Positions 26,772-38,068 of a stretch of 64,000 bases of DNA are shown here, in pieces (within the stretch, counting starts at the first letter, position 1; each line of letters opens with the position of its first letter). A program made the position numbers and the translations under genes. Source of the stretch: Onchocerca volvulus. Lineage: Eukaryota; Nematoda; Chromadorea; Rhabditida; Onchocercidae. Location: assembly GCA_000499405.2 (NCBI GenBank), contig HG738137.1:11592121-11656120 (forward strand), read 5' to 3'. Below the pieces are notes generated by a model. That model had not been told where the DNA came from and ran no database searches. It saw nothing but the letters and a program-made list of their open reading frames with translations.

Positions 26772-26876
26772 TTATTTCTGCAAATTTTTTATTTGTCGAC
26801 ATCATTCCATATATCGAATTCTGATTCCTCTTTTTCCCTTTTCTGAATTCTGATTTTATATTTATATTTGAGAAGC
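26772..26876. repeat. Direct repeat, copy 2 (about 95 bp)
   Basis: Partner of 25974-26068, about 800 bp away, with a handful of substitutions. The spacer between the copies contains decayed repetitions of GTTATTGTCTGAATCGTGATGG (near 26551, 26587 and again at about 27280-27340). Confidence 0.85.
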
Positions 26877-27019
26877 CCCGATGTCGAATTGTTGTTGTTG
26901 AAGTGTTGATTGTGTCGTCATGGAACTGTCGAACTGTTGTAGAGAGTTTGCAGAAAAATTGCACCTGTCAAAAACAATTTGAAAGAATTTGTAGCAAAAG
27001 TGACTCTTCTCCAAAATCC

Positions 27020-27190
27020 AAACCTTATATATCCTTTCGGAGCTCCTCTTTCATTCCTCATCTCCAATTTATCGTCTCATGATTGGTCAACAACACTTTG
27101 TTTACATGTTGATTAGAACTTTTGACGGGAAACATGTTTCTTCTTTCTTTTGGTGGTAAACATGTTTATTGTTTTGGCGTTTCGTTCATT
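27020..27190. repeat. Diverged copy of the H2B-upstream repeat with E2F-like core
   Basis: Aligns with about 37700-37930: AGCTCCTC, TCTCCAATTT, TTGGTCAAC/TTGGTTGATC, then TTTGACGGGAAACATGTTT and GGTAAACATGTTTATTGTTTTGGCG. It sits between the divergent EAF and Sac1 genes and about 520 bp upstream of the Sac1 trans-splice site. Confidence 0.75.
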
Positions 27191-27694
27191 TGAAATTATT
27201 TTCATACTTTTTGATTTTTAACATTTCTTGCTTATTATAAATCATCTTTCGGAATCTCCCGACAGTACTGAGAAGTGCACGTTATTTTCCTGAATTGCGA
27301 TTGATAGAATTGAGTAGTTGGTGTTGTTGCCTGAATCGTAGTAAGTGATACTTGGGAGTTCACATAATTGTTTGAATCACAGAATCAGTCACATGATAGA
27401 GACTTGAATAATATTGCTCAAATCATTGAAACATTAAGTAAAATTGAATGTGATTTTACGTCTCAAAAAAAAAAAAAATTTCTGGATAGATAATTTGAAG
27501 TATGGATGGCGTAGAAAAATTCTCATACGTATATATACTTATACGTAATTGAAACGTATAATTATTTGCAGAAAAAAGAAAAAAACTTGAGAAAAGAAGT
27601 GAACGAAAAAAAAAAAAAATAGTGAGGAGGCCGCAATTTATAATACGATTATTAAAATTCGAAGAATTGGAATAATAAATTTTATAAAATAAAA

Positions 27695-27704
27695 TGTTTT
27701 TCAG
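27695..27704 (+). promoter_or_regulatory. Probable trans-splice acceptor of the Sac1 gene
   Basis: ATGTTTTTCAG is followed by a 36-nt leader (27705-27740) and ATG 27741. The first coding exon is complete without upstream sequence. Confidence 0.6.
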
Positions 27705-27740
27705 TATCAGATTAAACCACGATTCGAGCATTTAAAATTT

Positions 27741-30700
27741 ATGGACGAACCAACAGACATCTATGAGCAGCTTAATTTGTAAGCTTGCAAAAATATTTTT
27801 GGATACATTACTTAGTTGTTCAAATTTCCGCCGTTCACTTTCAATTATTTGCATTGTTATTACTATTACTATTTTCCTCAAAGCTGTAGATTTAATTTCG
27901 ACATTTAGTTGCAATTATAGTTATGTTATAATTATATTGTAACTATCGAAAAGAATGATTATTCAGCAATGGCATGACTGCACGCTAGATATCTTTACAT
28001 GCTAAAGAAAAACCTATAGTATCAGTTGTTGAAATATGGCATTCAAATCTATCAATTACTCAGAATTTGCAGAATTTCCAGTTCTCTATCTTCATTCAGG
28101 TGTATATTTCCGGGAAAATTTTGCTTGGAACCAAGAGGACGGGATGGTGGATTAGTTTCAGATACATATTTGGAAATTGATCGTAATACAGGAAAATTAA
28201 GTTTGATAAGTAAGTTAGTTTCCATTAGTATTCCAACATTTTTTTCTCAAGTTTTTTAGAATTTGAGTTTCATTATTTAATGCATTATAATTATGTAGAA
28301 AGTGCCGAAAAGCCAATACTTATATATGATGCTGAAGTGAAAGTTATTCATGGAATTGTTGGTATAATTAAGCTGGTATCAGGTTATGATTTTTTTAATT
28401 ATTGCTTTTTTTAATATTCGTATTATATAAGAGTGATATGTAAATCATTCACACTCTTTCGTAAGAATTTGCATGATTTACATGCATCTCTGTAAACTAA
28501 TATGTTCCTATTTCTATGTTCATATTCATTTATATTCTTATTTACACAGAGAAATAAATATATAGTAATATTTTTGCTAAATTACATTGCAAGAAATATT
28601 TTTTTTCCAGGAAATGCATTGATAGTTATAACAAAAGCTAATCTTAAAGGTGTTTTAACTGGTCATGAAATATGGGCAATAACCGAAACCGAAATTATAC
28701 CATATGAGAAAACAACATTACATCTGACAGAAAAACAGGTTATTCATTTCTAACTATTTGATGTGATTGAAAGTAATAATATAAATGTGTTGCTGTATGT
28801 CGAATATTAGAAAACGAGGAGTGAAATTTTAAGGGTATTGGATGTGGTACACTTTATAAATGATATAAATAGCAAATCATCTTTCTAATTTTATTTTAAT
28901 AAATCCTGTTTTATTTTTTTATTTAAATGCACATAACTCCATCAAAAAATACTCCCTTTTTATTTTATTTAATTGCACATGATTGCATCACAAAATTGGA
29001 AATAACTAATTTTATATATAGCAATGGCATTGTAGATCTGGTATAATCGGCATTTTACTGATATGATCCAACTTGTACTTTCAACCGGTGGATTTTATTT
29101 CTCTCGTACGTACGATTTGTCACATTCAGCGCAATGGTTAGCAGAAAATGCTACACCTCTCTTCAAAAAACTTCCAATGATGGGTCGAGTTCGTTACTTC
29201 TTTTTTTCCGTTAATGCTTTGAATAGATTTTTTATTTGCAGTAGAAATAAGGAGAAGTATCGTTTGAACTTCGTTTACAAGGAGAAATTATGTTTAATAT
29301 ATTTAAAAAATTTCGCCAATCTTTGATTCGTTAGCTGATCAAGTAAATCTAGTTTCTAGTCTATTCATTTCCAAAAAATGTTTTATATATAATAAATGGT
29401 AGAAATTTCATATTTCTTCTGTCTTTTTATTCATTTTTCATGCTAATTTTAGTCGGATGAACGTTTTGTGTGGAATCGATATTTGTCGGCCCCTCTTGCA
29501 ACTGTTCCTGAATTATTTCGTTACACGCTTCCTATAATACATGGCTTTTTTGATATTAGCCGTTGTGTAGTTAATGGACATGTCTTTCAGCTTTGTCTTA
29601 TATCCCGGCGATCTATATACAGGTTTGGATTGTTTCGTTTTATTATGGTGTTCCTTTCAATGTATTCATCATTGCAAGATAAACTTTGAATAGGAATTCA
29701 TGTTTATTACTGCTATAGAACCGTACTTGGAGACGTTATGCATGAAGAAATGCATAATTTGATAATTCTTCCAGAAGACTTTTTTACGATCTAAAGTGTA
29801 AATATTGAATGTATTTACTTATGACTTGACAAAGATATGAATTATCTAAATTTGAGCTATTCAGTCCAAGATGTGGAAATAGAATTATATGTCTGATAAC
29901 TTTGGTCTTTCTTTTTTATTTTCTTCGATACAACTGCAGTCCCATTTATCAAGTGGATATTGATTGAATTTTTCAACTTTTCTAAAGAGAATCGTAGAGA
30001 AGTCGGACTAAATGAATTGAATTTTTTTCACAGGTTGAAATGAATGTAACGTACGACGAAGCAATATTTAAGATTTAAGAGTTTTAGAGCAGGTACAAGA
30101 TTTTATATGCGTGGTGTCAGTGCTCATGGACATTCGGCAAACTATGTAGAAACTGAGCAATTAGTGGAGTACGATAAGGATGGCGATCCGAAACAACGAT
30201 ATTTAACAGCATTGGTACAGGTTAGTATGAAGTATTTTATAAAGGTGTTGCTAATCAAATTTGCCAGGGAAAATAAATAGTTCTTGTATTTTTCTCTTAA
30301 AATTTATATGTTGATCTAATTTTAGACGATGAATTCCTAATTTTTAGAAATTTGTGTTCTTTTTTGCAATATTCTTAAAATCTTTGGATCAAATGTAAAT
30401 ATATGTAATTTGCAGGTTAGAGGATCAATACCGTTATTTTGGTCTCAGAAACCAAATCTTCATTGGCAACCGGAACCACTGCTAAATCCTATTGATGATC
30501 AAACGGAAGCTTTTAAGCGACATATGATAATTCAGCGAAATATTTATGGGGGAAGGCATGTTAGTAATTTCGTTAATATTTTTTCCAGCTTCTTAATAGT
30601 AATTTTACTCAATAAAAAAATAAATTGATTTGACGATTTGAATTTGGGTAAGCAAAATAGTAAGTACTTTAAGTATTTGTATAAAAAGTGTTAGAAAGAC

Positions 30701-33457
30701 TGGAAAAAAACTGTTTGACATGACTTTTATATTTGGAGTGATAGCTTTGGTAATATCCATTCTTCGTTACAAATACAAAGTTTTTCGAACTTATATCTAT
30801 GTTATATGTGAAATTTAAACCTATAAATATCACCAGATCTACATTTTAAATTGTATTAAAATTGACATTAAAAAAAGTTAATGCTAAATATGTTTAGTTT
30901 GAAAAATCCATTTATCAACCTGTAGAAATTTCTCTTTTAGGTTATCGTCAATTTGGTGAATCAAAAAGGACGTGAAAAGCGTGTTGGTGGAGAGCTTGAT
31001 CGAGTTGTTATACGTACTAATTTAGACTTTGTCAGGTAAATCAATAACTATTTTAAGTCTGCAATGTTCTATTTAGCATTTGTTAAAGGAAGGATTGAGA
31101 AGAGAAAAAGGATTAAATAAAATATTCAAATTCGAATGTTCAATTCGAAGCTTGGATTTCATGTTAAAAATTAATTGATTGTATTTTTAGACTGAACGCA
31201 TTTGATTTTCATAAAGAATGTAGCGCATTAAATTGGGGTCGATTGGATATACTCAAAAAACAGCTTCGGGGCGAAATTACAGGATTTGGGTATGTCTATC
31301 AGTGCTATTAATCCCGCTTATTCAGACTTATTCAAATTTTATGCAGCGGCAGTGTTATATAGTCTTGATGAAGACAAAATAGTCTCATAGTCTCAGTAGA
31401 GTGTTGCTAAACCTCATTTTACGTTTCAGTACATTAAAGTTCTGTGTTCTATAACTTTAGAAGTTTTTTTTTTGCTGAGATCGATAGATCAAGACAGTTG
31501 AAAAGCAGCAGTTATTTGCTCAAAATTGAAGTCAAATTAGTTCAAATAATACTTCTTTACAGATTTTCTGCATCATTAATAAACTCTGCGGAACAAATAT
31601 GCAAACAAAAAGGATTTTTTCGCACTAACTGTATGGATTGTTTGGATAGAACTAATGTTGTTCAGTCGATGTTAGCCAAAGTATTCTATTTTAAATTAAT
31701 TTACTATTCCTTTTAAACACATTAATTTAATTTTTCAGTAGAATCGCAAAGTATTACAGTCTCTCCAACCTATTGATGAAAATTGATCTCGTTCCTAATA
31801 ATGAAGTTTTTTCTTGTAACCTTCAATATTAATGACATTTTCACTCATAATGAAAAATAACTCTATTGTAATCGTCAAAAAATGGTTTCAGGAATCACTG
31901 AAAGATCAGTTGTGTTATATGAAGATCATCAGTAATGGGTTTGAAGTGGATAGTTATCCAGAATTATCTGTTATTTTCAAAAGAAGTAGGTACAGTTTCT
32001 GAATTTTATCAAAAATTTATGATCTTTTCATGCATTGCCAAATGAAGTACATTTAATCAGCATTATTTATAGTTTGGGCCGATAATGGTGATGAATGCAG
32101 TCGTCAGTATGCAGGAACAGGCGCATTGAAGGTTCAGTGGTTATTTTTTGAATGAAAGGGAAATTTGATACAATATTTTTGATAAATTTCTCTTTGGTCT
32201 GATTTTCCGAATTCAGTTAAAACCTAGAATAATGTATTCTTTAATGCAGTAAATCATTTTGTAAGCATAATTTCATTTGGATATTTTATATGCCTTCTTA
32301 AAGTGGGTTATGATGTCAGCGTCAAACCATTTTATGAATCAACGTGACTATTAGATTTTCCGTAGTTTTTTACTAATATTTCATGATTTATTTTTTCTAA
32401 AACTTACCAATTTTATGATAATAATAGCATTCATGGAGAAATTTGTCATACTGTGAATTTTCATAATGTACTCGACTTTTATATTCTTTTTCTCTTGTTA
32501 CAATAACATTTATTTTGTTCTTTTTTTTTCATAGGCTGATTATACGCGTTTTGGCAGGCGGACTTTTTCTGGAGCGTGGAATGATTGCGTAAATGCTTTT
32601 ACACGTTATTTCCGAAACAATTTTGCAGATGGTTACAGACAGGTCGCTGAAATTTTTTTTTTTTTTTTAATTTTTTGATTTTTCCCCAATTCATACTATA
32701 TAGATAGCTTAGTACGCTCAAGAGTTCTCGTAGTGACGGAATGAAATTTTATTGTTTGAAAAGGTATGCCTCGATGATAATGATTTTAGGATGCAATTAA
32801 CCTCTTCCTTGGTAATTTTCGGGTTGATCCAGACAATTTGCCCGCAACTTTCGAAACTACAATACTCAGTTTTGACTATCATGGTGGTGTCATTGTGGGT
32901 GCAATTTTTGCAGCTGCAATGGTTATTCTTTGTGTATTAGTAGCAGGTAAGCATTTATAAATATAAGTTTTAGGTATGGATTCTAGATTCACAAGTTCCA
33001 AAAAAAAAAAGATATTCGAAAGTCCAGCTTGTGTGAATAAAGTGTGTGAAGATTAAACGACATAATTTGAGACTGAAAATAAATCTCCGTCAAAAAAAAA
33101 AGAAAAAAACATTTTCGGAACACAAGAACTCTGGTTGAAAAGACATTGAAGACAAGCAATTCTATATCATGATTTATAAAAAATTGAAATGTTCTTGAAT
33201 TGTCTCTGTTGATACTAAAGCCTCTTTATGCGAGTATGCTCGAGTCTTTTTTTACATAAGTGTATCATGTCAATGAATAATTTTTTTAAAACGATGAATA
33301 ACTTATTATGAAGTCAATATTTTAGGCTTTACAAATTTAAATTTCAGAAAATATGACGGCAACCATATTTTGGTTGATAATTTTCATGGCATTAATATTG
33401 TTCATATTTATGAATGGTGAAGAATTTGTAAGCAAACCTCGGTTGAAAATGGATTGA
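27741..33457 (+). CDS. sac-1: Sac1 phosphoinositide phosphatase, about 599 aa
   Basis: ER/Golgi membrane enzyme that removes phosphate from PI4P and other phosphoinositides. Exons: 27741-27778, 28100-28209, 28299-28382, 28611-28738, 29036-29188, 29453-29622, 30088-30220, 30416-30559, 30941-31035, 31191-31289, 31563-31680, 31892-31985, 32073-32131, 32535-32642, 32790-32946, 33348-33457; phases agree throughout. The short first exon (ATG, ending in YEQLNL) was placed by its match to the YEQL start of animal Sac1. The Sac domain includes [27 protein letters not shown], and the catalytic Cx5R motif in [12 protein letters not shown], followed by [19 protein letters not shown]. Two C-terminal hydrophobic segments ([18 protein letters not shown] and [15 protein letters not shown]) give the usual membrane hairpin. 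The tail ends RLKMD, close to the KxKxx ER-retrieval form. Length matches the human protein (587 aa). A poly(A) signal AATAAA lies at 33680-33685. Confidence 0.95.
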
Positions 33458-34021
33458 AACTCTTATCCAATTTAGTTTTGATTATGAAATTAAAAAGTAG
33501 TGAAAGTTTTCCTTTTCCGTCTCAATCCTTCATATTTTTAGCATTGCTAAATTTCGATGAAGAATAGTATAATCATACTGTGAAACACATCCTATTAGAT
33601 AATTGATGTGCAGTATATTTTAGAATTTTATGGAATTTTCTTTGTTTTAAAAGTCATAAATATAAGGCAAACAAGACAAAATAAAATTAGACATTTAAAT
33701 GCGAATAGAGTGTTAGAAGTCTTGAATAATTTTTCAAATATGAATTTTCAGAATTCAGAGTTTAAAAATTAAACGGTACTTTCTCATATTTTAATCATAC
33801 AGATTTGATTATGTTGTTATGCTAAATTCTATGATCTATGATAATACTTTTTTAAATTTTATGACAATATTTTTAATTCACTCTTTGAATGTAGTTTTTT
33901 AACTTGTGATTTTTTCACGGTTATATTAAAATTTTCGTTCATGTTTTAGTCAGGCTGCAAACTTAATTTATTGTTGAAATATTTCAGTCAATAAATGGAT
34001 CAATTTTATTAGTCATTAACT
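33458..34021. other. 3' flank of Sac1, non-coding
   Basis: Contains the presumed 3' UTR and poly(A) signal at about 33680. No exon seen on either strand. Confidence 0.6.
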
Positions 34022-35165
34022 TCAATTGAAGCCTAGTTTGCTTACAATCAAGAAAAATTTTTGTTTATATAGCCTATTTTTCAATATTATTATTCCTCAT
34101 GTGATTAAGTTCAATTTTTTGTCGAATTTTTCAGTATTCTCCTACAAATTCATTTTTTTTTTTTTTTTTTTGTTCCTATTATTTAATGGACTGTTTTTTT
34201 CACCTTATTTCATTGCTCACATCGAATTCTTAACAGTTGAAGTTCGAACTTTATTTCGAATTTTCAACTCATAATTTAGATAAGTTTGAGAGTAAATTTT
34301 AAATGCGTAGTTTTACCTATTAATTTTATTGCACAGGCTAACTGTTCTTAAGATAAAAAAACAAGATTTTTACTGATTGCAACTTCAACTTTTATTAATT
34401 CAATCAGATTATTTTGTCGGCCAATCTACTTCATTCATATATATTTGATGTATGATCATTCCTTGTTCAATGGATGCATTATACTGAATGATCAGAAGAT
34501 GTGAGATACTTTACCCTGATGAGAATGATCAGATGTGAGTGCTAATTCCAAGTGCCCGTTCTTTGTTTTATTCGTGTTTTTCTATTCGTTATATTGCACT
34601 ATCCTCCGTAATCGTTCACTGGTCCCAATATGATGGTCGCCGTTGTTGTTATTTATGTATATTTTTGTGTTGTCCTCTAAAAAGGATTTGAAATGAATAC
34701 TTGAGGAGCATCTTGTCAAAATATGAGCGATGTAACAGCCAGAATACGTAAACAAACAAATTTTATTATAATGGCAATATAAGCATAAGCCAAAAAAACT
34801 TATGAAGCATGTATCAAGCATAAAAATCAAAATGAAAAAATTTCCACTGACTTCAATTCAACTTTAAAATTGAAGTAATTGTCATGAGATGTAGTTCTTG
34901 ATCAACAAAAGTGATCAACTCGAAAGAATATACAAATGAAAAATTCATTAAACAATTCTTATTTGCGTGATACAATTTTTTGATCTTTTTTTTTCTCGAC
35001 ATCCATATTTCATTACTTGATCTTTAAAGAATTTCTGCAATTTTACAATTCATAATAAACCTAACCTTCTGAAAATGAAGTAGAATTTCAACTTGTTGGG
35101 AAAAATGAGACAATTAATTTAGCAATTGCCTGGATTACAATTTTGTAGTTTTGTTGTTATTTCAA
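34022..35165. repeat. Long dispersed repeat block X, copy A
   Basis: About 1.1 kb that align over their length with 38905-39960. Shared landmarks are GCCTATTTTT, TTTTTCAGT, TCGGCCAATCT, TCAATGGATGCATTAT, GCTAATTCCAAGTGCCCG, ACTATCCTCCG, CCCAATATGAT, AAAAAGGATTTGAAATGA and GAGATGTAGTT. By eye roughly four bases in five agree. No intact long open frame. Family unknown. Confidence 0.8.
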
Positions 35166-35263
35166 ATCCTATTCACAAAACATAAATTTTTAGTTTTATT
35201 TTTGCCATTCAAATTTCAATACTTGATCTTTAAAGAATTTTTCTAATCTTTTAATTGTTTGTC

Positions 35264-35540
35264 GTTTTGGCGGCAAATATGTTTATCCTTTTAGTGCAAA
35301 CATGTTTATCGTTTTGGCGGTAAATATGTTTATTCCCTTAGTGCAAACATGTTTATCGTTTTGGCGGTAAATATGTTTATTCCTTTAGTGCAAATATGTT
35401 TCTCGTTTTGGCGGTAAGTATGTTTATCCTTTTGGTGCAAACATATTTATCGTTTTGGCAGTAAATATGTTTATTCCTTTAGTGCAAACATATTTATCGT
35501 TTTGGCGGTAAACATTTTTGTCGGTTTACTGGTCCCTTTC
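35264..35540. repeat. 47-bp tandem array, six units, E2F/forkhead-like
   Basis: Unit starts (GTTTTGGCGGTAAAT...) fall exactly every 47 bp at 35264, 35311, 35358, 35405, 35452 and 35499. Each unit is a dimer of two related halves, one with GGCGGTAAATATGTTTAT and one with TTAGTGCAAACATGTTTAT. The TTTTGGCGG core resembles an E2F site and GTAAACA/TGTTTAT resembles forkhead sites; binding is inference. Confidence 0.92.
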
Positions 35541-36000
35541 AAACTATCTCCGCGTTTCATGTTCTTTAACACTCCTTGTTTACAATAATTACATTATTCG
35601 GATACGCTAAGGAGCTTATGTACATTAAAACATGTTTAATATACATAAATGCAATCCAAGAAAAAAACAAAAATAACAGAATTAACAATTGATACCTGTA
35701 AAACCGGACGGAAATTGAGATCTCCAGAAAGAAGAATTCGTCATTTGATAGCATTTCTGATTCAGGGGAAAGAATTCGTCATTTGATAGATTGGTCATTT
35801 AATTCGTCATTTTTGATTTGTAAAGCGATGGGTTGTTTTTGCACAATTTTTGCCTTAGTTTCTCGAATTTGGATGATTGAACTCTTGAGTCCTCGGTGTT
35901 GTTAATTTCTAGAGGATACAGTACATTCACGGATTTGTGTCTTCCGCTAAACATTTCTATTAAAGCGTTTCTGGCTTCTCCATGTCTTCCTCTCTTGAAG
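35541..36000 (-). pseudogene. Decayed third copy of the coiled-coil gene 3' region
   Basis: Aligns weakly with 37945-38200 in the same order: the TTTACTGGTCCCTTTCAAA-like start, ACTCC-TGTTTACA, GAAAATTGAGA-like, AGAAGAATTCGTCA, then the stretch matching the coiled-coil frame. Short duplications (GAATTCGTCATTTGATA occurs twice) and substitutions remove any open frame. Confidence 0.5.
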
Positions 36001-36340
36001 TTTGAATTGTTACATTGATATACTAATGTGCAGTCTTTAAGTAGAAAAAGAAGAAAAAGAGAAAAAATGAAGAGAATATGGCAAGGTCCTTAAATAAATC
36101 ATAAACAAGTGAACAACCTCTAAAAAGACGTATGTAATTTTGGCCATGGCGTTTTTTTATTCACAGCCAAATTTAAGCACTATCAATAATTTCATAATTT
36201 TGGAGGAAAAAATCATAACAGATCTTGGTGATAGTATCAGTACGCTAAATGTTTGCAGAATGCAGAATGCATTTTGCATCCACACAAGTAGTAAATATTG
36301 CATTCACAAAATTACATAATTGAATTTTAATTTTTTTTTT
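36001..36340. other. Unassigned spacer left of the duplication
   Basis: Nothing supportable here. It is unlike the sequence left of the second copy (45680-46015), so it marks the outer left junction of duplicate 1. Confidence 0.6.
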
Positions 36341-36622
36341 CTGTTGTAATACAAGTGTTGCAAATCTTACAATATGTCATGCTGAATACATTTCCAACCT
36401 ACCCACATTTAGCTTACTCTTCCTTCGGCGATCATTGTTTGTCAGCGGGTATGAAATGATCTGATACGCAATCTCACTCTAATTAATCTTACGTCGGCAG
36501 TAAAATTTGATTCCAATTTGATATTATCAAGCAAAATCAATATGCCTAATTCATGCAGTCCAAAATAACTCCAATCAATTTTATTCATTGCAGAAGAAAC
36601 ATTGAAGAAGACAGGAACATAA
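36341..36622 (+). pseudogene. 5'-truncated copy of the 77-aa plus-strand gene
   Basis: Equivalent of 46016-46297. Exons 3 (36341-36448) and 4 (36594-36622) are present and nearly identical, but the duplication begins six bases inside exon 3. The 3' splice site and exons 1-2 are missing, replaced by a poly-T stretch without AG. Read as a non-functional remnant created by the duplication. Confidence 0.65.
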
Positions 36623-36637
36623 TTCTATACAAATACA

Positions 36638-36928
36638 ATGAACATGGCGGTATTCAGTAGAAGATTGGTTGATAAAAGGCTTAGAAGAAAGAACAACATT
36701 GTGACTTTCAAAATTCCAAAATGTCCATCAAATACATCAAAAACGTCAAAAACGAAGATCATAACTATCAAATTAGAAAAATCAAAACAATCAAAATTAT
36801 TTCCAAAAAAAAAAACAAAAAAAAATGAATTTTCTCAAAAGACTTTCTTCCTCATTAAGAACTGCGCTTCTAACAAGAAGAATGAGGATGAGATCACTTC
36901 CAGAAAATCTCAAACTACTGTGCAGTAG
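36638..36928 (+). other. Basic 96-aa open frame, uncertain, overlaps the H2B 3' end
   Basis: ATG-initiated frame, very rich in Lys, Ser and Thr, with KKKTKKNEFSQKTF in the middle. It overlaps the last 14 nt of the H2B coding sequence on the opposite strand. Identical frame at 46313-46603. It continues, after one TAA, the frame of exon 4 of the plus-strand small gene. It could be a 3' UTR read as protein; no family recognised. Confidence 0.25.
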
Positions 36929-37494
36929 TCTTAGATTTTGCAATATATCTGGTAAGAGCTTTGGTCCCATTTGATACAGCATGCTTTGCCAATTCGCCTG
37001 GTATGTTAAGTCGGACAGCAGTTTGAATTTCATTCGTCGTAATGGTCGAATGCTTTTTATGTTGCGACAGGCGACTTGCCTCTTCGGCAATACGTTCAAA
37101 AATATCGTTTACAAACGAATTCATGACTGACATTGCTTTCGAAGAAATGTCTGTAAAAGTAATAGATTCATAAAATAATTTAAGGCCAAGTAGGAGGAAA
37201 AAATTTACATTCATATTTGTTCGATAATATATCAGAAATTTTATTTTTCCATGTTTTAAAGATTCGAATGTTTTCCCCTCCTTCTATTGTAGTTCTTCGT
37301 CTATTTTGCAAGTTTAATCATGTTTCTGTACAAACCAAAATCATACGTATATCGGGATGAATCTGTTTCAAGACACGATAGATATAGGGAGAGTATGATT
37401 CCTTATTTCGAGATTTCCGCTTCTTATCACTACTGCGAACTTTTTGCAGTTTCTCAGTTTTCTTTTCTCCCTTAGCAGATGACTTTGGTGACAT
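36915..37494 (-). CDS. Divergent histone H2B with an intron, copy 1 (127 aa)
   Basis: Minus-strand exons 37494-37347 and 37150-36915. Core nucleosomal protein. The fold is unmistakable ([59 protein letters not shown]). Unlike ordinary H2B it has one intron (after about residue 49), a SPKS N-terminus, Arg at 117 where the ubiquitin-acceptor Lys of H2B normally sits (GTKALTRY versus GTKAVTKY), Asn at 110 in place of an acidic-patch Glu (SNG versus SEG), and a C-terminal extension SKTTAQ. Glu102 of the acidic patch is kept. A trans-splice-like acceptor (TTTCGCAG) precedes the ATG by 18 nt. No canonical histone 3' stem-loop was found; AATAAA occurs about 330 nt after the stop (36580-36585). This suggests a polyadenylated, replication-independent or germline variant. 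Confidence 0.92.
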
Positions 37495-37512
37495 CGTTTT
37501 GGCAATTCTTTA

Positions 37513-37520
37513 CTGCGAAA
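37513..37520 (-). promoter_or_regulatory. Probable trans-splice acceptor of H2B copy 1
   Basis: On the minus strand ATTTCGCAG ends at 37513, giving an 18-nt leader (37512-37495) before the ATG at 37494. The same is found 9675 bp further right for copy 2. Confidence 0.5.
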
Positions 37521-37796
37521 TATAAGAGATCTGAAGAAATAAAAACATTCTTAATGAAATCAAAAAACTATCAGCTCTCATTTCCCTTCTTGACATGAAC
37601 AAGCATACATAGTTTAACTGTATTGTCAATCTAAACCCCAAATTGTTGCTATATCGAAAAACTGTATTGATTTAAAAATGTCTTCAGCAGCGAAATCCTC
37701 ACCTTTTAAATCCTTCGCAAGCTCCTCCCCTTACCTTGATCTCCAATTTTGTCTTTCATAATTGGTTGATCTCACTTTGTCTGTCTGTTAATTGGA

Positions 37797-37945
37797 GCGT
37801 TTTGGCGGTAAATGTGCTTGTCCTTTTATTTATCGTCTTAGCGGTAAACATGTTAAACATGTTTGTCGTCTTGGCGGTAAATATATTTATCGTTTTGGCG
37901 GCAAACATGTTTATTCTTTTGGTGGTAAACATGTCTATCGGCTTG
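37797..37945. repeat. 23-24-bp repeat array upstream of H2B copy 1
   Basis: About six imperfect units of GTTTTGGCGGTAAACATGTTTATC, related to the 47-bp array at 35264. It lies about 300-450 bp upstream of the H2B start codon. Repeated frames across it are artefacts. Confidence 0.85.
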
Positions 37946-38068
37946 TTGTCCCCTTGAAAGTATCTTCGCGACTCTCGATTTTAACACTCCGTGTTTACAG
38001 TAATTGGACTTTTTCGACATTCCCGATCGGAAGAAAATTGAGACCATCAGGAGGAAGAATTCGTCAAT

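Noticed and set aside
28026..28099. Open frame continuous with Sac1 exon 2 at its 5' side, as a possible Sac1 start
   Set aside because: It has no in-frame ATG and no family similarity, while exon 27741-27778 supplies the expected YEQL start in the right phase with a GTAAGC donor.
35264..35540. Regular repeats with constant spacing, CRISPR-like at first sight
   Set aside because: There are no unique spacers: the 47-bp unit is repeated throughout, the genes are intron-bearing eukaryotic genes, and the array is an ordinary satellite.
36560..36914. Search for a canonical histone 3' stem-loop after the H2B stop
   Set aside because: Only a weak GAGAT/ATCTC inverted pair with a 12-nt loop is present; it is not the conserved histone stem-loop.
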